DNA of 64,000 nucleotides from Burkholderia pyrrocinia (GCF_001028665.1 NZ_CP011504.1:2046001-2110000); one strand, 5' to 3'. Shown: positions 1 through 9,478, counted from the first letter of the stretch. Numbers and translations are program-made. Notes: generated by a model not told the origin, from the sequence alone.

Positions 1-1
1 G

Positions 2-391
2 TACGAGCATCTCGACGATCCCGAATACCTGCGCAAGCGCGAGGTGTTCGCGAACTGGTACGAAAGCCCGATCGACCTGCCGGGACGCTGGTACCTGCAG
101 GCGATCGTGCAGATCTTCAAGGAGAACCGGCTCGCGAAGGGCACGTTCGTCGCGCTCGGGCGCACGCTCGACCTGAAGGACGTCGCGTGCCCGGTCTATC
201 TGCTCGCCGGCGAGGCCGACGACATCACGACGCCGGAGCAGGTGTTCGGGGCGCGCGACCGTCTCGGGACGCCCGCGTCGCGGATCGAGAGCCGGCTCGT
301 GCCGGGCGGCCATATCGGCCTGTTCATGGGGTCGCGCACGCTGAAGACGGTGTGGCCGGACATCGCGCGCTGGATCGCGGCGCAGCGCTAG
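2..391 (+). CDS. alpha/beta hydrolase, C-terminal part (5' end outside window)
   Basis: The open frame runs in from the left edge, so only about 129 C-terminal residues are visible. The fragment has the layout of the end of an alpha/beta hydrolase: a beta strand ending in LLAGEADDIT, where the aspartate pair fits the acid of the catalytic triad, and PGGHIGLFMG, where the histidine fits the catalytic base. The GGH-G-F arrangement and WP-IARWI ending are like polyhydroxyalkanoate synthase/depolymerase relatives. The substrate cannot be told from this part. A FabI-type reductase starts 19 nt downstream on the same strand, so the two probably share a transcript. An in-frame GTG at 44 is unlikely to be the real start because homologous-looking sequence continues upstream of it. 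Confidence 0.75.
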   Translation, partial: YEHLDDPEYLRKREVFANWYESPIDLPGRWYLQAIVQIFKENRLAKGTFVALGRTLDLKDVACPVYLLAGEADDITTPEQVFGARDRLGTPASRIESRLVPGGHIGLFMGSRTLKTVWPDIARWIAAQR

Positions 392-410
392 GGATCGACA
401 CGGGGGCGGC

Positions 411-1172
411 ATGACGTTGCGACACAAGCGGGGGCTCGTCGTCGGCATCGCGAACGAGCAGAGCATCGCGTGGGGATGCGCGCGTGCGTTTTGCCGGGCG
501 GGCGCCACGCTCGCGGTGACCTGGCAGTCGGAGAAGACCTTGCCGCACGTCGAGCCGCTGTTCGCGCAACTCGATGCGCCGATCCGGATGCCGCTCGACG
601 TCGGGCGGCCCGACCAGATGGCGGCGGTGTTCGACGCGATCGCGGTGCAATGGGGCGCGATCGACTTCGTGCTGCATTCGGTTGCGTATGCACCGAAGGC
701 CGATCTGCACGGCCGCGTGGTCGACAGTTCGCCGGAAGGCTTCTCGTTGGCGATGGATACCTCGTGCCATTCGTTCATCCGGATGGCGAGGCTCGCCGAG
801 CCGCTGATGACGCGAGGCGGGAGCCTGATGGCGATGAGCTATCTCGGCGCGGAGCAGGTCGTCGCGAACTACGGGGTGATGGGGCCGGTCAAGGCCGCGC
901 TCGAAGCGAGCGTGCGGTACCTGGCGGCCGAACTCGGCGGCGCGGGCATTCGCGTCAACGCGATTTCGCCGGGCGTGCTGCCGACGCGCGCGGCGTCGGG
1001 CCTGCCGGACTTCGACCGGCTGCTCGACGACACCGCGCGCCGGGCGCCGCTGCATCACACGCTGGACATCGACGACGTCGGCGCGTTCTGCGCGTTCCTG
1101 GCGAGCGACGGCGCACGGGCGATCACGGGTGGCACGCACTATATCGACGCCGGCATGCACATGCTCGGCTAG
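411..1172 (+). CDS. fabI: FabI-type enoyl-[acyl-carrier-protein] reductase
   Basis: A 253-residue short-chain dehydrogenase of the FabI branch, which reduces the enoyl-ACP double bond with NAD(P)H in fatty-acid elongation. The N-terminal cofactor segment is GIANEQSIAWG, the FabI form rather than the TGxxxGIG of ordinary SDRs. The catalytic layout is SYLG followed by NYGVMGPVK: Tyr144, Tyr154 and Lys161 keep the FabI spacing (Y-x9-Y-x6-K). The C-terminus, ITGGTHYIDAGMHMLG, is the usual substrate-side end. It follows the alpha/beta hydrolase with a 19-nt gap. Because the neighbour resembles PHA enzymes, this may be a secondary paralogue serving a lipid or storage pathway rather than the housekeeping enzyme; that is inference. 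Confidence 0.85.
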   Translation: MTLRHKRGLVVGIANEQSIAWGCARAFCRAGATLAVTWQSEKTLPHVEPLFAQLDAPIRMPLDVGRPDQMAAVFDAIAVQWGAIDFVLHSVAYAPKADLHGRVVDSSPEGFSLAMDTSCHSFIRMARLAEPLMTRGGSLMAMSYLGAEQVVANYGVMGPVKAALEASVRYLAAELGGAGIRVNAISPGVLPTRAASGLPDFDRLLDDTARRAPLHHTLDIDDVGAFCAFLASDGARAITGGTHYIDAGMHMLG

Positions 1173-1202
1173 CGTGCCGGCGGCACGCGGCGGTTCGCGG
1201 TG

Positions 1203-2414
1203 TCAGGTGCGCGCGAATGCCTGCACGAGAGCCGGCGGCGCGTGTGCGACCGCGACGTCCGGCGTGCCGTGCCACGCCGCGAGCTTCTTCACGGCCTTCG
1301 CGACGTCGGCCGCGAGCCCCGTGCCGAACCGCACGCCCGGCTCGACATGCACGGCCTTCAGTTCGAACGTGCCGAGCGTGCGGTGCGCTTTCGCGTCGAC
1401 ACGGCCGACCAGCCGGCCGCGATGCAGCACGGGCAGGCAGAAATAGCCGTAGCGCCGCTTGTGCCCGGGCGTATAGCACTCGATCGTGTAGTCGAAACCG
1501 AACAGCGTCGATGCGCGCCGCCGGTCCCATACGACGGGGTCGAACGGCGACAGCAGCGTCGTGACCGTCGAGCGCAGCGTGTCGGCCTCGGCGGCCGGCA
1601 GCAATGCGTCGAGCGAGCGGTGCACATAGGCCGGTTCCTTCCAGTCGTCGACCTGCACCGGAATCAGGTCGCCCGCATCCGCGAGCCGTTCCAGCTCCTC
1701 GCGATACGAACGGCGCGGCAGCCGGTAGTAGTCGGCGACCCAGTCCGCGCGGACGACCCCGAGCGCGCGACACGTATAGTCGAGCAGCGCGGGCAACACG
1801 GCTTCGCGCGGCGGCAGGTCGCGCGTGTCGTCCCAGCCGGGCAGCACGCGCTCGCGCACGTCGTACACGCGCTGGAAATTGCGGCGTTCCGACACCATCA
1901 GGTCGCCCGTCGTGAACAGCACTTCCAGGTGACGCTTCTCCGGCTTGCGATCCCACCAGCCGTTGCCCTTCACGCCATCTTCCCGGACGAAATCGGCCGA
2001 TCGCACCGGGCCTTCGTCGCGAATCCGCGCGAGCAGCCGCTCGATCTCGTCGCGATTCTGCGCGTGCCACTCGGCCGCGTATTTCCAGCCCATCCCCGAC
2101 GGATCGAGCATCTTGTAGCGCATCAGGCCGAACTGCTCGACCGGCAGGAAACACGCTTCGTGCGACCAGTATTCGAACAGGCGCGCCTCGGCGAGATGTT
2201 CGTCGAGCCACTGCGGCGAGAAATCGCCGAGACGGCTGAACAGCACGAGATACGGGCTGCGCGCGACGACGTGGATGGTGTCGATCTGCAACTGCGCCAT
2301 CCGGCGGATCGTGTCGAGCACGTCGGCCTTGGTTGCCTTGCGGCGGGGCGGCGTAAGCAGGCCCTGGGCGGCGAGATGCAGCGCGCGGGCGGCGGCGGGC
2401 GAGAGCGTAAGCAT
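1203..2414 (-). CDS. YcaQ/AlkX-family winged-helix DNA glycosylase
   Basis: A 403-residue protein of the winged-helix HTH_42 family, whose characterised members (E. coli YcaQ, Streptomyces AlkZ) unhook DNA interstrand crosslinks or alkylated bases. The catalytic signature QxQ is present as QLQ at residues 41-43 in RRMAQLQIDT, close to the usual place. The middle carries HTH-like segments (ADFVREDG; EAVLPALLDYTCRALG) and the C-terminal half contains the family's LLSPFDPVVWDRRR motif. Length fits the family (about 400). It stands alone on the minus strand and converges on the reductase gene with a 30-nt gap. Its promoter must lie in the 2415-2540 stretch. Confidence 0.8.
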   Translation of the reverse strand: MLTLSPAAARALHLAAQGLLTPPRRKATKADVLDTIRRMAQLQIDTIHVVARSPYLVLFSRLGDFSPQWLDEHLAEARLFEYWSHEACFLPVEQFGLMRYKMLDPSGMGWKYAAEWHAQNRDEIERLLARIRDEGPVRSADFVREDGVKGNGWWDRKPEKRHLEVLFTTGDLMVSERRNFQRVYDVRERVLPGWDDTRDLPPREAVLPALLDYTCRALGVVRADWVADYYRLPRRSYREELERLADAGDLIPVQVDDWKEPAYVHRSLDALLPAAEADTLRSTVTTLLSPFDPVVWDRRRASTLFGFDYTIECYTPGHKRRYGYFCLPVLHRGRLVGRVDAKAHRTLGTFELKAVHVEPGVRFGTGLAADVAKAVKKLAAWHGTPDVAVAHAPPALVQAFART

Positions 2415-2539
2415 CGGAATGGCGGCTGAGGGTGGCGATCGGCGATCACTTTAGCGCGAAAGCGGCGCGCGCGTGCGACGCGCTCATGCAACGCGTCTGA
2501 CAATGCTTGACAGATGCCTTTCGCAAGTTTCCCTATAGT

Positions 2540-2716
2540 GCAGAGCATGGCGCGACGATAAGTGCGCGCAACGATTCCGCTTCCGACGCACATACGTCAA
2601 TGGCACGCAGGAAGCGAAGCCGGGATTCTCAACCCCCATCGGGAGACCCGGAGCCCTGAGCGGACATCCATGCGGCTGTGCACCGGCCCCGTGTGGATGT
2701 CCGCTGATTTTTTTTG
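2540..2716 (+). ncRNA. candidate small RNA (or tiny-ORF mRNA) ending in a strong terminator
   Basis: This intergenic stretch ends in a textbook terminator, yet no annotated plus-strand gene lies upstream of it except fabI, more than 1.3 kb away behind a convergent gene. Upstream are a TTGACA at 2507-2512 and a TATAGT at 2534-2539, but their 21-nt spacing is poor, so the promoter is unproven. At about 2626-2656 a second hairpin (CCGGG and TCTC pairing with GAGA and CCCGG) presents a C-rich loop, AACCCCCATCGG, able to pair with Shine-Dalgarno sequences. A 19-codon ORF (2599-2658, starting MARRKRSRDS) ends exactly where the terminator stem begins. Either a regulatory RNA or a small peptide mRNA would fit. 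Confidence 0.5.
2659..2715 (+). terminator. intrinsic terminator
   Basis: A perfect 12-bp stem (AGCGGACATCCA with TGGATGTCCGCT) closes a 23-nt loop and is followed after GA by eight T residues on the plus strand. The minus strand has no T-run, so it works for plus-strand transcription only. Confidence 0.85.
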
Positions 2717-2856
2717 TATTTCCGTTTTTTCGCCTGCTGCCGCGCGACGCGTCATGGTGCGGCACGCGTTTCCCCGGGCCGCAGCTCGCGGGACAGATCG
2801 TCGTGTTTTGCAGCGCCGCAACGCGGCGAACCGAAGTGCTTGCCGCGTGTTGCCGT

Positions 2857-4281
2857 CTATTGCCGCTTGCCGCGCGCGACTTCGTCGCCGGCGCCGGGCG
2901 GCAGCCGCCGCGTGATCGGAATCGACGCGAACGAGCACAGCCCGACCACGACGAACGCGGGCCAGAAATCCGACCACACCATCGTCTGGTGGCCCTGCAG
3001 CCAGTGCGACACGTGCAGCACGATGCCGGCCACCGTCACGCCAAGCCCGAGCGACATCTGCTGCACGACGCTGCCGAGGCTCGTCGCACGCCCCGCGTCG
3101 CGCGGCGAGATGTCCGCATAGATCATCGAGTTCAGGCTCGTGAACTGCAGCGCGGGGAAGAGGCCGCCGACGAGCACGATCAGCCAGATCGCCCAGGTCG
3201 CCATGCCGGGATGGAATACGCCATAGGCGGCGATCGCAAGCCCCGCGAATGCCGCGTTGTAGATCAGCACCGTGCGAAAGCCGAAGCGGCGCAGCGTATG
3301 CGTGGCCGTCGAGCGGCTCACCGCGCCGCCGAACGCGGACGCGCACGTGATCAGCCCCGAATGGAACGCGCTCATGCCGAGCCCTTCCTGCAGCGCGAGC
3401 GGCAGCAGGAACGGCACCGCGCCGAGGCCGATGCGGAACAGCGACCCGCCGACGACGCTCGCGTGGTAGGTCGGGATCTTCAGGAAGCTGAGGTCGAGCA
3501 CCGGGCGCTCCTTGCGGCGCGCGTACGGCACGTAGAGCGCGAGCAGCGCGGTGCCGGCCACGCACATCACGATCGCGTTCGAGCGCGACGTGAGCGAGCC
3601 GTCGAGCAGCGTGAGGCCCATCAGCAGCGACGCGGCGCCGCTTGCCGACAGCAGGAAGCCGAACCAGTCGAGCGGGCCCGGATCGGGCTCGTGCGTATTC
3701 GCGATGTGCTTGCTCGCGAGATAGATCCCGTAGATGCCGATCGGCACGTTGATGAAGAAGATCATCCGCCAGTGCAGGTAGGTCGTGATGAAGCCGCCGA
3801 CGAGCGGCCCGACCGTGGGCCCGAACAGCGCGGGAATCGCGAGGTAGTTCATCGCGCGCACGAGATCCGAGCGCGGCACCGCGCGGAAGATGATGATGCG
3901 GCCGACGGGCACCATCATCGCGCCGCCGACGCCTTGTATGAAGCGCGCGAACGTGAGCACGCCGAGGGAATTGGAGGCCGCGCACATCAGCGAGCCGACG
4001 ACGAAGATGCCGATCGCGGTGCGGAAGACGGAGCGTGCGCCGAAACGGTCGGCGAGCCAGCCGCAGATCGGGATGAACACGCCGAGCCCGACCACGTAGG
4101 CCGTGATCGCAATGTTCAGCGTGACGGGGTTGTGCCCGAAGTCCCTTGCCATCGCGGGCAGCGCGGTGACGATGATGTTCGCGTCGACGCTTTCCATGAA
4201 CAACGCACAGGCAACGATGAGCGGTGCTAGAAAGACGGGCGACATGGGCTGGGCGCGCGGTAAAGGCGCCATTATGCCCAC
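2857..4281 (-). CDS. MFS transporter, DHA2 (EmrB/QacA-like) drug exporter family
   Basis: A 474-residue inner-membrane protein with about fourteen hydrophobic segments, the size and density of the DHA2 branch of the major facilitator superfamily (proton-driven efflux of drugs or organic anions). Near the N-terminus it has the loop GWLADRFGARSVFRTAIG (motif A, G-x3-DRxGxR) and RFIQGVGGAMMVPVGR (motif B with its arginine), then GPTVGPLVGGFITTYLHWRMIFFINVPIG, the hallmark motif C segment. It is divergent from treA across a 285-nt intergenic region. No membrane-fusion partner or regulator is adjacent, so the substrate is unknown. Confidence 0.85.
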   Translation of the reverse strand: MGIMAPLPRAQPMSPVFLAPLIVACALFMESVDANIIVTALPAMARDFGHNPVTLNIAITAYVVGLGVFIPICGWLADRFGARSVFRTAIGIFVVGSLMCAASNSLGVLTFARFIQGVGGAMMVPVGRIIIFRAVPRSDLVRAMNYLAIPALFGPTVGPLVGGFITTYLHWRMIFFINVPIGIYGIYLASKHIANTHEPDPGPLDWFGFLLSASGAASLLMGLTLLDGSLTSRSNAIVMCVAGTALLALYVPYARRKERPVLDLSFLKIPTYHASVVGGSLFRIGLGAVPFLLPLALQEGLGMSAFHSGLITCASAFGGAVSRSTATHTLRRFGFRTVLIYNAAFAGLAIAAYGVFHPGMATWAIWLIVLVGGLFPALQFTSLNSMIYADISPRDAGRATSLGSVVQQMSLGLGVTVAGIVLHVSHWLQGHQTMVWSDFWPAFVVVGLCSFASIPITRRLPPGAGDEVARGKRQ

Positions 4282-4566
4282 ATTGTTGCCGATGCGTCAC
4301 GCACGACAACACTTGTTCTGCATGTTGCAACAGTCGTGCCTGTTTCCGCGCGCGAAAGAAGAGACGACTGCGGCGCGTGACATGACACATGACATCGACC
4401 CGTCGCAGCGACAGCGAAACTTGCGTGCGGTGCGCGTTTCGTGCGACAGTCGGACCCACTCGCAACACAACACATGACGCGCATCGATCGAGGGCCATCG
4501 AGACGAGCGCGCGCGCGAACGAGACCTCGTGCCGGGCCACTCACCATCGAAAGGAGGGGACACGTC
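4282..4566. other. divergent intergenic region between the MFS exporter and treA
   Basis: 285 nt holding both promoters. I see no convincing sigma-70 pair. The right end provides a strong ribosome-binding site (GAAAGGAGGGG) for the trehalase ATG at 4567. Several short ORFs here read out of frame and look like chance. Confidence 0.5.
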
Positions 4567-6294
4567 ATGACGTCACGTCGTGCCGCATCGATTGCATCTC
4601 GCTTCCCGCGTCATCATGCACCGCGCCGCGCACCACCTGCGCCGCGTCTTCGCTGGGCCGCCGCACTGGCCGTCGCGTATCTCGCCGTCGCCGGCTGCGC
4701 CGCGCAGGCCGACAATGCGAACCAGGCCGCCGCGCAAGCGGCCGCCCAGTCAGCCGCGCCGGCCGCGACCGCGATTGCCGGCCCTTCGTCGGCCACGCTG
4801 CTGCCGCCGCCGAGCCAGCTCTACGGCGACCTGTTCGTCGCGGTGCAGACCGCACAGATCTATCCCGACCAGAAGACCTTCGTCGACGCGACGCCCGATA
4901 CCGATCCCGCGACGATCGTGCAGTTGTATCAGCAACAGAAATCGCAGCCGGGCTTCTCGCTGAAGGCGTTCGTCGGCCAGCATTTCACGCCGCCCCCGGA
5001 AGGCGGCGTGACGCCGCCGCCGAACCAGACGCTGCGCCAGCACATCGACTGGCTGTGGCCGCAGCTCACGCGCACGAGCGTGACGGTACCGCAGTACGGT
5101 TCGCTGATTCCGATGCCGAAGCCGTACGTCGTGCCGGGCGGCCGCTTCCGCGAAGGCTACTACTGGGATACCTATTTCACGATGCTCGGGCTGCAGGTGT
5201 CGGGGCGCGAGGATCTCGTCGACGACATGCTCGACAACTTCGCGCATCTGATCGACACGATCGGGCACGTCCCGAACGGCAACCGCACGTACTACGTGAG
5301 CCGCTCGCAGCCGCCGTTCTTCGCGTACATGGTCACGCTTGCCGCGCAGGCCGAAGGCGACAGGGTCTACCAGAAATACCTGCCGCAACTGCGCAAGGAA
5401 CATGCGTACTGGATGCAGGGCGAAACCACGACGCCGCGCGGGCAGGCCGCACGCAACGTGGTCGCGATGCCCGACGGCGCGGTGCTGAACCGCTACTGGG
5501 ATGCGCGCGACACGCCGCGCGACGAGTCGTATCTCGAGGACGTGACGACCGCGAAGTCGGCGCCCGGCCGTCCGGCGAACGACGTGTACCGCGACCTGCG
5601 CGCGGGCGCCGAAAGCGGCTGGGACTACAGCTCGCGCTGGTTCGGCGACGGCAAGACGCTCGCGACGATCCGCACGACGTCGATCGTGCCGGTCGACCTG
5701 AACAGTTTGATGTTCCATCTCGAGACGACGATCGTGAAGGGCTGCACGGTCACGCGTGACGTTGCATGCGTGACCGACTTCTCGGGCCGTGCGGCGCGTC
5801 GTGCGGCCGCGATCAACCACTATTTGTGGAACCGCCGCGGCTATTACGGCGACTATGACTGGCAGTTGCGCAAGCCGCGCGACGCCGTAACGGCGGCCGC
5901 GCTGTATCCGCTGTTCGCGGGCGTCGCGTGGCCCGAGCGCGCGAAGGCGACCGCGCGCGAGGTGCGCAAGACGCTGCTGCAGCCGGGCGGCCTCGCGACG
6001 ACGACCGAGAACACGGGCCAGCAGTGGGACGCGCCGAACGGCTGGGCGCCGCTGCAGTGGATCGCGATCGACGGGTTGCGTCGTTATGGCGAACCGGCGC
6101 TCGCGAAGGACATCGGCACGCGTTTCCTGTCCGACGTGAAGCATGTGTACGCAACCGAAGGCAAGCTCGTCGAGAAATACGTGGTCGAAGGCGCGGGTAC
6201 GGGCGGCGGCGGTGGCGGCGAATATCCGCTGCAGGACGGCTTCGGCTGGACCAACGGCGTGACGCTGAAACTGCTCGGGCTGTACGGCGAGTGA
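4567..6294 (+). CDS. treA: periplasmic trehalase (alpha,alpha-trehalase, GH37)
   Basis: 575 residues; hydrolyses trehalose to two glucose units in the periplasm. Both family signatures are present: [15 protein letters not shown] starting at residue 190 and [12 protein letters not shown] starting at 486; the C-terminal glycine-rich [21 protein letters not shown] is also typical. The start at 4567 is chosen for its ideal GGAGG spacing; an upstream in-frame ATG at 4441 lacks one. The N-terminus is basic then hydrophobic, ending LAVAGC, a plausible lipobox, so the enzyme may be lipid-anchored. An Ala/Gln-rich linker follows. A terminator lies just downstream. The OprB porin converges on it and could supply sugar entry. 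Confidence 0.93.
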   Translation: MTSRRAASIASRFPRHHAPRRAPPAPRLRWAAALAVAYLAVAGCAAQADNANQAAAQAAAQSAAPAATAIAGPSSATLLPPPSQLYGDLFVAVQTAQIYPDQKTFVDATPDTDPATIVQLYQQQKSQPGFSLKAFVGQHFTPPPEGGVTPPPNQTLRQHIDWLWPQLTRTSVTVPQYGSLIPMPKPYVVPGGRFREGYYWDTYFTMLGLQVSGREDLVDDMLDNFAHLIDTIGHVPNGNRTYYVSRSQPPFFAYMVTLAAQAEGDRVYQKYLPQLRKEHAYWMQGETTTPRGQAARNVVAMPDGAVLNRYWDARDTPRDESYLEDVTTAKSAPGRPANDVYRDLRAGAESGWDYSSRWFGDGKTLATIRTTSIVPVDLNSLMFHLETTIVKGCTVTRDVACVTDFSGRAARRAAAINHYLWNRRGYYGDYDWQLRKPRDAVTAAALYPLFAGVAWPERAKATAREVRKTLLQPGGLATTTENTGQQWDAPNGWAPLQWIAIDGLRRYGEPALAKDIGTRFLSDVKHVYATEGKLVEKYVVEGAGTGGGGGGEYPLQDGFGWTNGVTLKLLGLYGE

Positions 6295-6337
6295 CGCGCG
6301 GCGCCTGCGGCGGGTTCAGCGCGCTGCAGGCGAACGC

Positions 6338-6379
6338 ACGGGCCGGACTGTCGCGCCAACTGCCGTCCGGCCCGTTTTC
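6338..6379 (+). terminator. intrinsic terminator after treA
   Basis: ACGGGCCGGAC pairs with GTCCGGCCCGT (11 bp) and is followed by TTTT on the plus strand, 44 nt after the trehalase stop. The minus strand has no matching T-run. Confidence 0.75.
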
Positions 6380-6393
6380 GTATGTGGCTTGCG

Positions 6394-7881
6394 TCAGAAC
6401 GTGATCGTCGTGCGCACGCCGACCACCGTTTCGTCGCCGATGCGTGCACCCGCCGCGTTCGGGTTCGGGATGCCGCCGCCCGGACGGAAGAAGTGCTGCA
6501 GGTCGGCCTGCAGTTGCCACCACGGCGTGACCTGGTACTGGTAGGTCGCCTCGACGACCGTCTCCGCGCGGCGCACCGGATAACCGGGCGTCGTATAGGT
6601 GCCGGTGTCGCCATCGAGGCCGCGCGCATGCGAGCCGATCTTCGCGTAGCCGACCGCGATGCCCGCGACGTCGTTGTCGCGTCCGTTGAACGGCGCCTTC
6701 AGCGTCACGCCTGCATTGGCGGCGAAATCGACGATATTGCGATCGCCCGGCGCGCCCATTACGCGCGCGAACACGCCGACCGAGCGCGGGCTGTCGGCTG
6801 ACGGCCGCCAGACCATCTGGTCCGCGACTGCATAGAAGCCGTAGTTGCCGCGATGCGTAGCCGGAATGCCGTTGCTCGCCGGATTCGCGAGCGACAGGCC
6901 GTCGGTGCCGTAGCGCGGGTCGTTCGTGTGCTGCGACTGATACCAGAAGCCGAGCTTGTAGGTGCCCGGCAGGCCGGCCGGTTGCGGCGCCTTCGGGTCG
7001 GCCGGCGGCGCGTTCAGCGCGTACTGGACTTCGCCGATCACGAACGCGCCGCTGCGCAGGTTGAAGTTGGTGCCGTGCGCGTTCAGCACCTGCGCGTCGC
7101 CGTCGGTGCGGCCGGCCGGGTTGCCGTCGAATACGCCGACCATCGCGGTCCATGCGTCGGCCGGCTTCACGCGCAGCCGCACGCCGAGCGACGACAGCGG
7201 ATACGCGGGGCCGCCGGCGGGCAGGTCGGTGGACGGCAGCACCGGCCAGCCGAACGTGGCGTTCATGAACGTCGCCGCGTTCTGGCTCACCATGAACTCC
7301 TGGTCGACGCTCTGCTGGCCGACTTTCACGTCGACCTTGCCGTCGAGCAACGACTGCTGATACCAGAGCTCCCACAGGCGCGTGGTCGAATTCGCCTCGA
7401 TGCCGGTCGCGGTCTGCAGCGTCTGCAGGTAGCGCTGCGTGAGGTTGGTGCCGTGGATCTGCAGCGCCGACACGTTGAACGTGCCGCCCGGCACGCCGAT
7501 CGCCTTGCCCGTGTCGACGTTGAAGCCGAATTGCGTGAGCCCCTGGTAGGCGCCGCCGCGATTCGTGCCGCCGGACGTGTTGTACAGGTATTCGCTGGTT
7601 TCCTGCAGGCTCAGCGTGACGCCGTGATCGCCGAGCAGGTCGCGCAGGCCGCCCATGTTGCCGAACAGGTTCGAGCGCTCCCAGAGGCCGGTGGGAGCGG
7701 GCGCGGCAGCATCGGCGGCCTGTTGTGCGGGCGCGGCGGCGTCGCTCGCGCCGGCCGCCGGTTCGGCCGCGGCCGGGGGCGCCGATTGCGCGAACGCGGG
7801 TGTGGCAGCGAGCGACAGCAGCAGCACGGCGAGCGCATTGGCGCGCGGCTTGCGCGGAACGGGTTCGAGGTAGTTCTTCAT
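6394..7881 (-). CDS. oprB: OprB-family carbohydrate-selective porin
   Basis: A 495-residue outer-membrane protein. A long basic signal peptide (MKNYLEPVPRKPRANALAVL, then LLSLAATPAFA) is followed by an Ala/Pro-rich low-complexity stretch of about 50 residues and then the OprB barrel, recognisable by LWERSNLFGNMGGLRDLLGDHGVTLSLQETSEY at its start and strands such as LPGTYKLGFWYQSQHTNDPRYG. It ends in phenylalanine (VGVRTTITF), as required for BAM-dependent assembly. The family imports glucose and other sugars. It converges on treA. A small unknown membrane ORF lies 22 nt upstream on the same strand and may be co-transcribed. Confidence 0.9.
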   Translation of the reverse strand: MKNYLEPVPRKPRANALAVLLLSLAATPAFAQSAPPAAAEPAAGASDAAAPAQQAADAAAPAPTGLWERSNLFGNMGGLRDLLGDHGVTLSLQETSEYLYNTSGGTNRGGAYQGLTQFGFNVDTGKAIGVPGGTFNVSALQIHGTNLTQRYLQTLQTATGIEANSTTRLWELWYQQSLLDGKVDVKVGQQSVDQEFMVSQNAATFMNATFGWPVLPSTDLPAGGPAYPLSSLGVRLRVKPADAWTAMVGVFDGNPAGRTDGDAQVLNAHGTNFNLRSGAFVIGEVQYALNAPPADPKAPQPAGLPGTYKLGFWYQSQHTNDPRYGTDGLSLANPASNGIPATHRGNYGFYAVADQMVWRPSADSPRSVGVFARVMGAPGDRNIVDFAANAGVTLKAPFNGRDNDVAGIAVGYAKIGSHARGLDGDTGTYTTPGYPVRRAETVVEATYQYQVTPWWQLQADLQHFFRPGGGIPNPNAAGARIGDETVVGVRTTITF

Positions 7882-7903
7882 GTGGGTTCCGTTGGCGATT
7901 TGA

Positions 7904-8269
7904 TTAGTTAGACTGAGGAAACGAAAACGTGATACGGGAAACGTGGCGAGACCATCTCGCGTCGGCGCATGGCGTAGGCACTGCCGCGCGACGAGGGGCT
8001 TGCGGCAACCAGCCGCCGACGCGCCACACCTGCGCGAAGCCGAGGCGTGGCGCGGCCGAGCACAGCAGCCCGACGAGCGCGACCGCGGCCGCCATCGCGG
8101 CGACCAGCACGCAGTCGAGCGGGCGGGGCGTCGCCGGCACGTGGGCGAGCGCCGTGCCGCGCCAGTTGCTGAATGCGTGGGCGAGCGGCGAGAGACCGGA
8201 AACGAACGAGCGGTCGCATGCGACGTGCACGACGCGCTTGAGTCTGACCGCGAACGATTGAAAGAACAT
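7904..8269 (-). CDS. small hypothetical protein with one membrane segment
   Basis: A 121-residue ORF just upstream of oprB on the same strand, with a good Shine-Dalgarno (GGAGG nine nt before ATG). It contains one strongly hydrophobic run (CVLVAAMAAAVALVGLLCSA, about residues 53-72) and otherwise basic, low-information sequence. I do not recognise a family. The RBS and the 22-nt gap to oprB support reality; the overlapping plus-strand ORFs and the unusual composition argue for caution. Confidence 0.4.
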   Translation of the reverse strand: MFFQSFAVRLKRVVHVACDRSFVSGLSPLAHAFSNWRGTALAHVPATPRPLDCVLVAAMAAAVALVGLLCSAAPRLGFAQVWRVGGWLPQAPRRAAVPTPCADARWSRHVSRITFSFPQSN

Positions 8270-9169
8270 GACGCTGCCTCCGTCCGGTCCGGCGGATGCC
8301 GGACGACGCGATCGAGCGCGGGCGCATGACGCGGCCTGCGATCGGAGGGTGGAACGTAACGGAGCGTGCGACTGACGAACCGGCGATGGCCGGCCCGGAA
8401 GGAAGCGCGCTAACCCGACGAATGCGAGCTAGCGGCGAAAGACATGCGTCTGGCTGCTATCTCGCGATGGCTTGGCCGGCCTGGACCGGCATCGAACTGC
8501 AACTAGAGCATGTGTCCACGGAGGGACTCCCTTGATGAATTGGGGCGGATTGTAGTCGCGACTTTTGCTGCGGTGCAAGTAAAAAACGCACAAAAAGCGC
8601 TGCATGTGGTGTGCGAGTTGCAGCGGCACGCTGTGATGCAACGGCAGCACGCGGTCGGCACGAGGAGGGTGCTGCGGCAGCGCTCATCGTTGTTCGCATA
8701 CGACCGCATCGCGACGTGCTGAAAGGTTTCGGTACGTCATTTCAAGGGCAAATCTTTCAGCGTCGCAACGCGGGAAATTTATTTCGGGAAATGGGGTTGG
8801 GAGGGGTTGACTTCACTTTCGGGCGATCCATAAAATCCGGCATCTTCACTCTTGGGGCCGCCGCCTTGGACGCCTGCAGTAGTCGATCTTCGAACGAAAT
8901 TCCCGCCTGAGCGACCGACGTCCGCGCCTCATCGAAGCCGCCGTTTGTCCCCCAGGCAAACGGTGCGCGCAGCAGTATTCCGCAGCAACTTCCTACGTGC
9001 ACCCTGATTCGCGCCGGTTAGCGTGATGCGTTTTCGCATGCGCCGTCCGGATATGCCGCCGCCTGGTGTGCGGCCGCGTTCGCGCATGCGTTTTTCATGC
9101 GAACGAACGGCGGCCCGCAAGCCGGACGGCGGTCAACCGTGTTCCCCGGAACACCGCACAGGAGCCGCC
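8270..9169. other. long intergenic region upstream of the metal transporter leader
   Basis: About 900 nt without a convincing gene. The first 250 nt belong to the upstream region of the oprB pair. From about 8530 to 8900 base composition drops in GC. A good sigma-70 promoter lies at 8807-8836 and points toward the small ORFs at 9170 and 9341 and the transporter at 9594. Several short ORFs overlap here on both strands without RBS or recognisable sequence. Confidence 0.5.
8807..8836 (+). promoter_or_regulatory. sigma-70 promoter candidate for the Nramp leader
   Basis: TTGACT at 8807-8812 and TAAAAT at 8831-8836 with an 18-nt spacer. It sits in a locally AT-richer segment and is the best plus-strand promoter match I see before the transporter gene; the implied 5' leader would be about 750 nt. 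Confidence 0.5.
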
Positions 9170-9256
9170 ATGAACGACAGTGACAGTTGTCCCTTATGCC
9201 CGTTGCACGCACCGACCCTTTTGAACCCGGGTCGCGGGGACACTCCGGCCGACTAG
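9170..9256 (+). CDS. putative 28-residue leader peptide (Cys-Pro-Leu-Cys)
   Basis: ATG at 9170 preceded by AGGAG at ideal spacing. The product is MNDSDSCPLCPLHAPTLLNP followed by GRGDTPAD. The CPLCPLH motif could bind a metal, and proline-rich leader peptides are known to sense conditions through ribosome stalling. It lies upstream of a structured leader of an Nramp-family transporter. No family recognised. Confidence 0.4.
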   Translation: MNDSDSCPLCPLHAPTLLNPGRGDTPAD

Positions 9257-9340
9257 CCTGACACATCGTTCAGGCCCCCGGACTGGCCCCGCACCCACCA
9301 CGCGGCCGGCACGCCTGCCGTCGCCGCACGGAGCCAGACC

Positions 9341-9478
9341 ATGAACTTCGGCCTTCTGCTGTCGAACTTTCCGCACGTCACGGAATCGCGCAATCAGTAC
9401 GACGCGATGCTGACGCTCGACGCCCGTCCGCGGGTGTTCTCCCGCCTGCTGAACCGGTTGAGATCGTTGATTCACTGA
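9341..9478 (+). CDS. putative 45-residue small protein upstream of the metal transporter
   Basis: ATG at 9341 with GGAG seven nt upstream. The product begins MNFGLLLSNFPHVTESRNQY and ends in a basic amphipathic stretch (RVFSRLLNRLRSLIH). It is followed by the large stem-loop at 9502-9544 and the transporter start at 9594. I do not recognise it. Position and RBS suggest a translated leader ORF or a small regulator of the transporter. Confidence 0.45.
   Translation: MNFGLLLSNFPHVTESRNQYDAMLTLDARPRVFSRLLNRLRSLIH

Noticed and set aside
2507..2539. TTGACA and TATAGT as a sigma-70 promoter for the small RNA
   Set aside because: Spacing is 21 nt, well beyond the usual 16-18, so I do not list it as a promoter.
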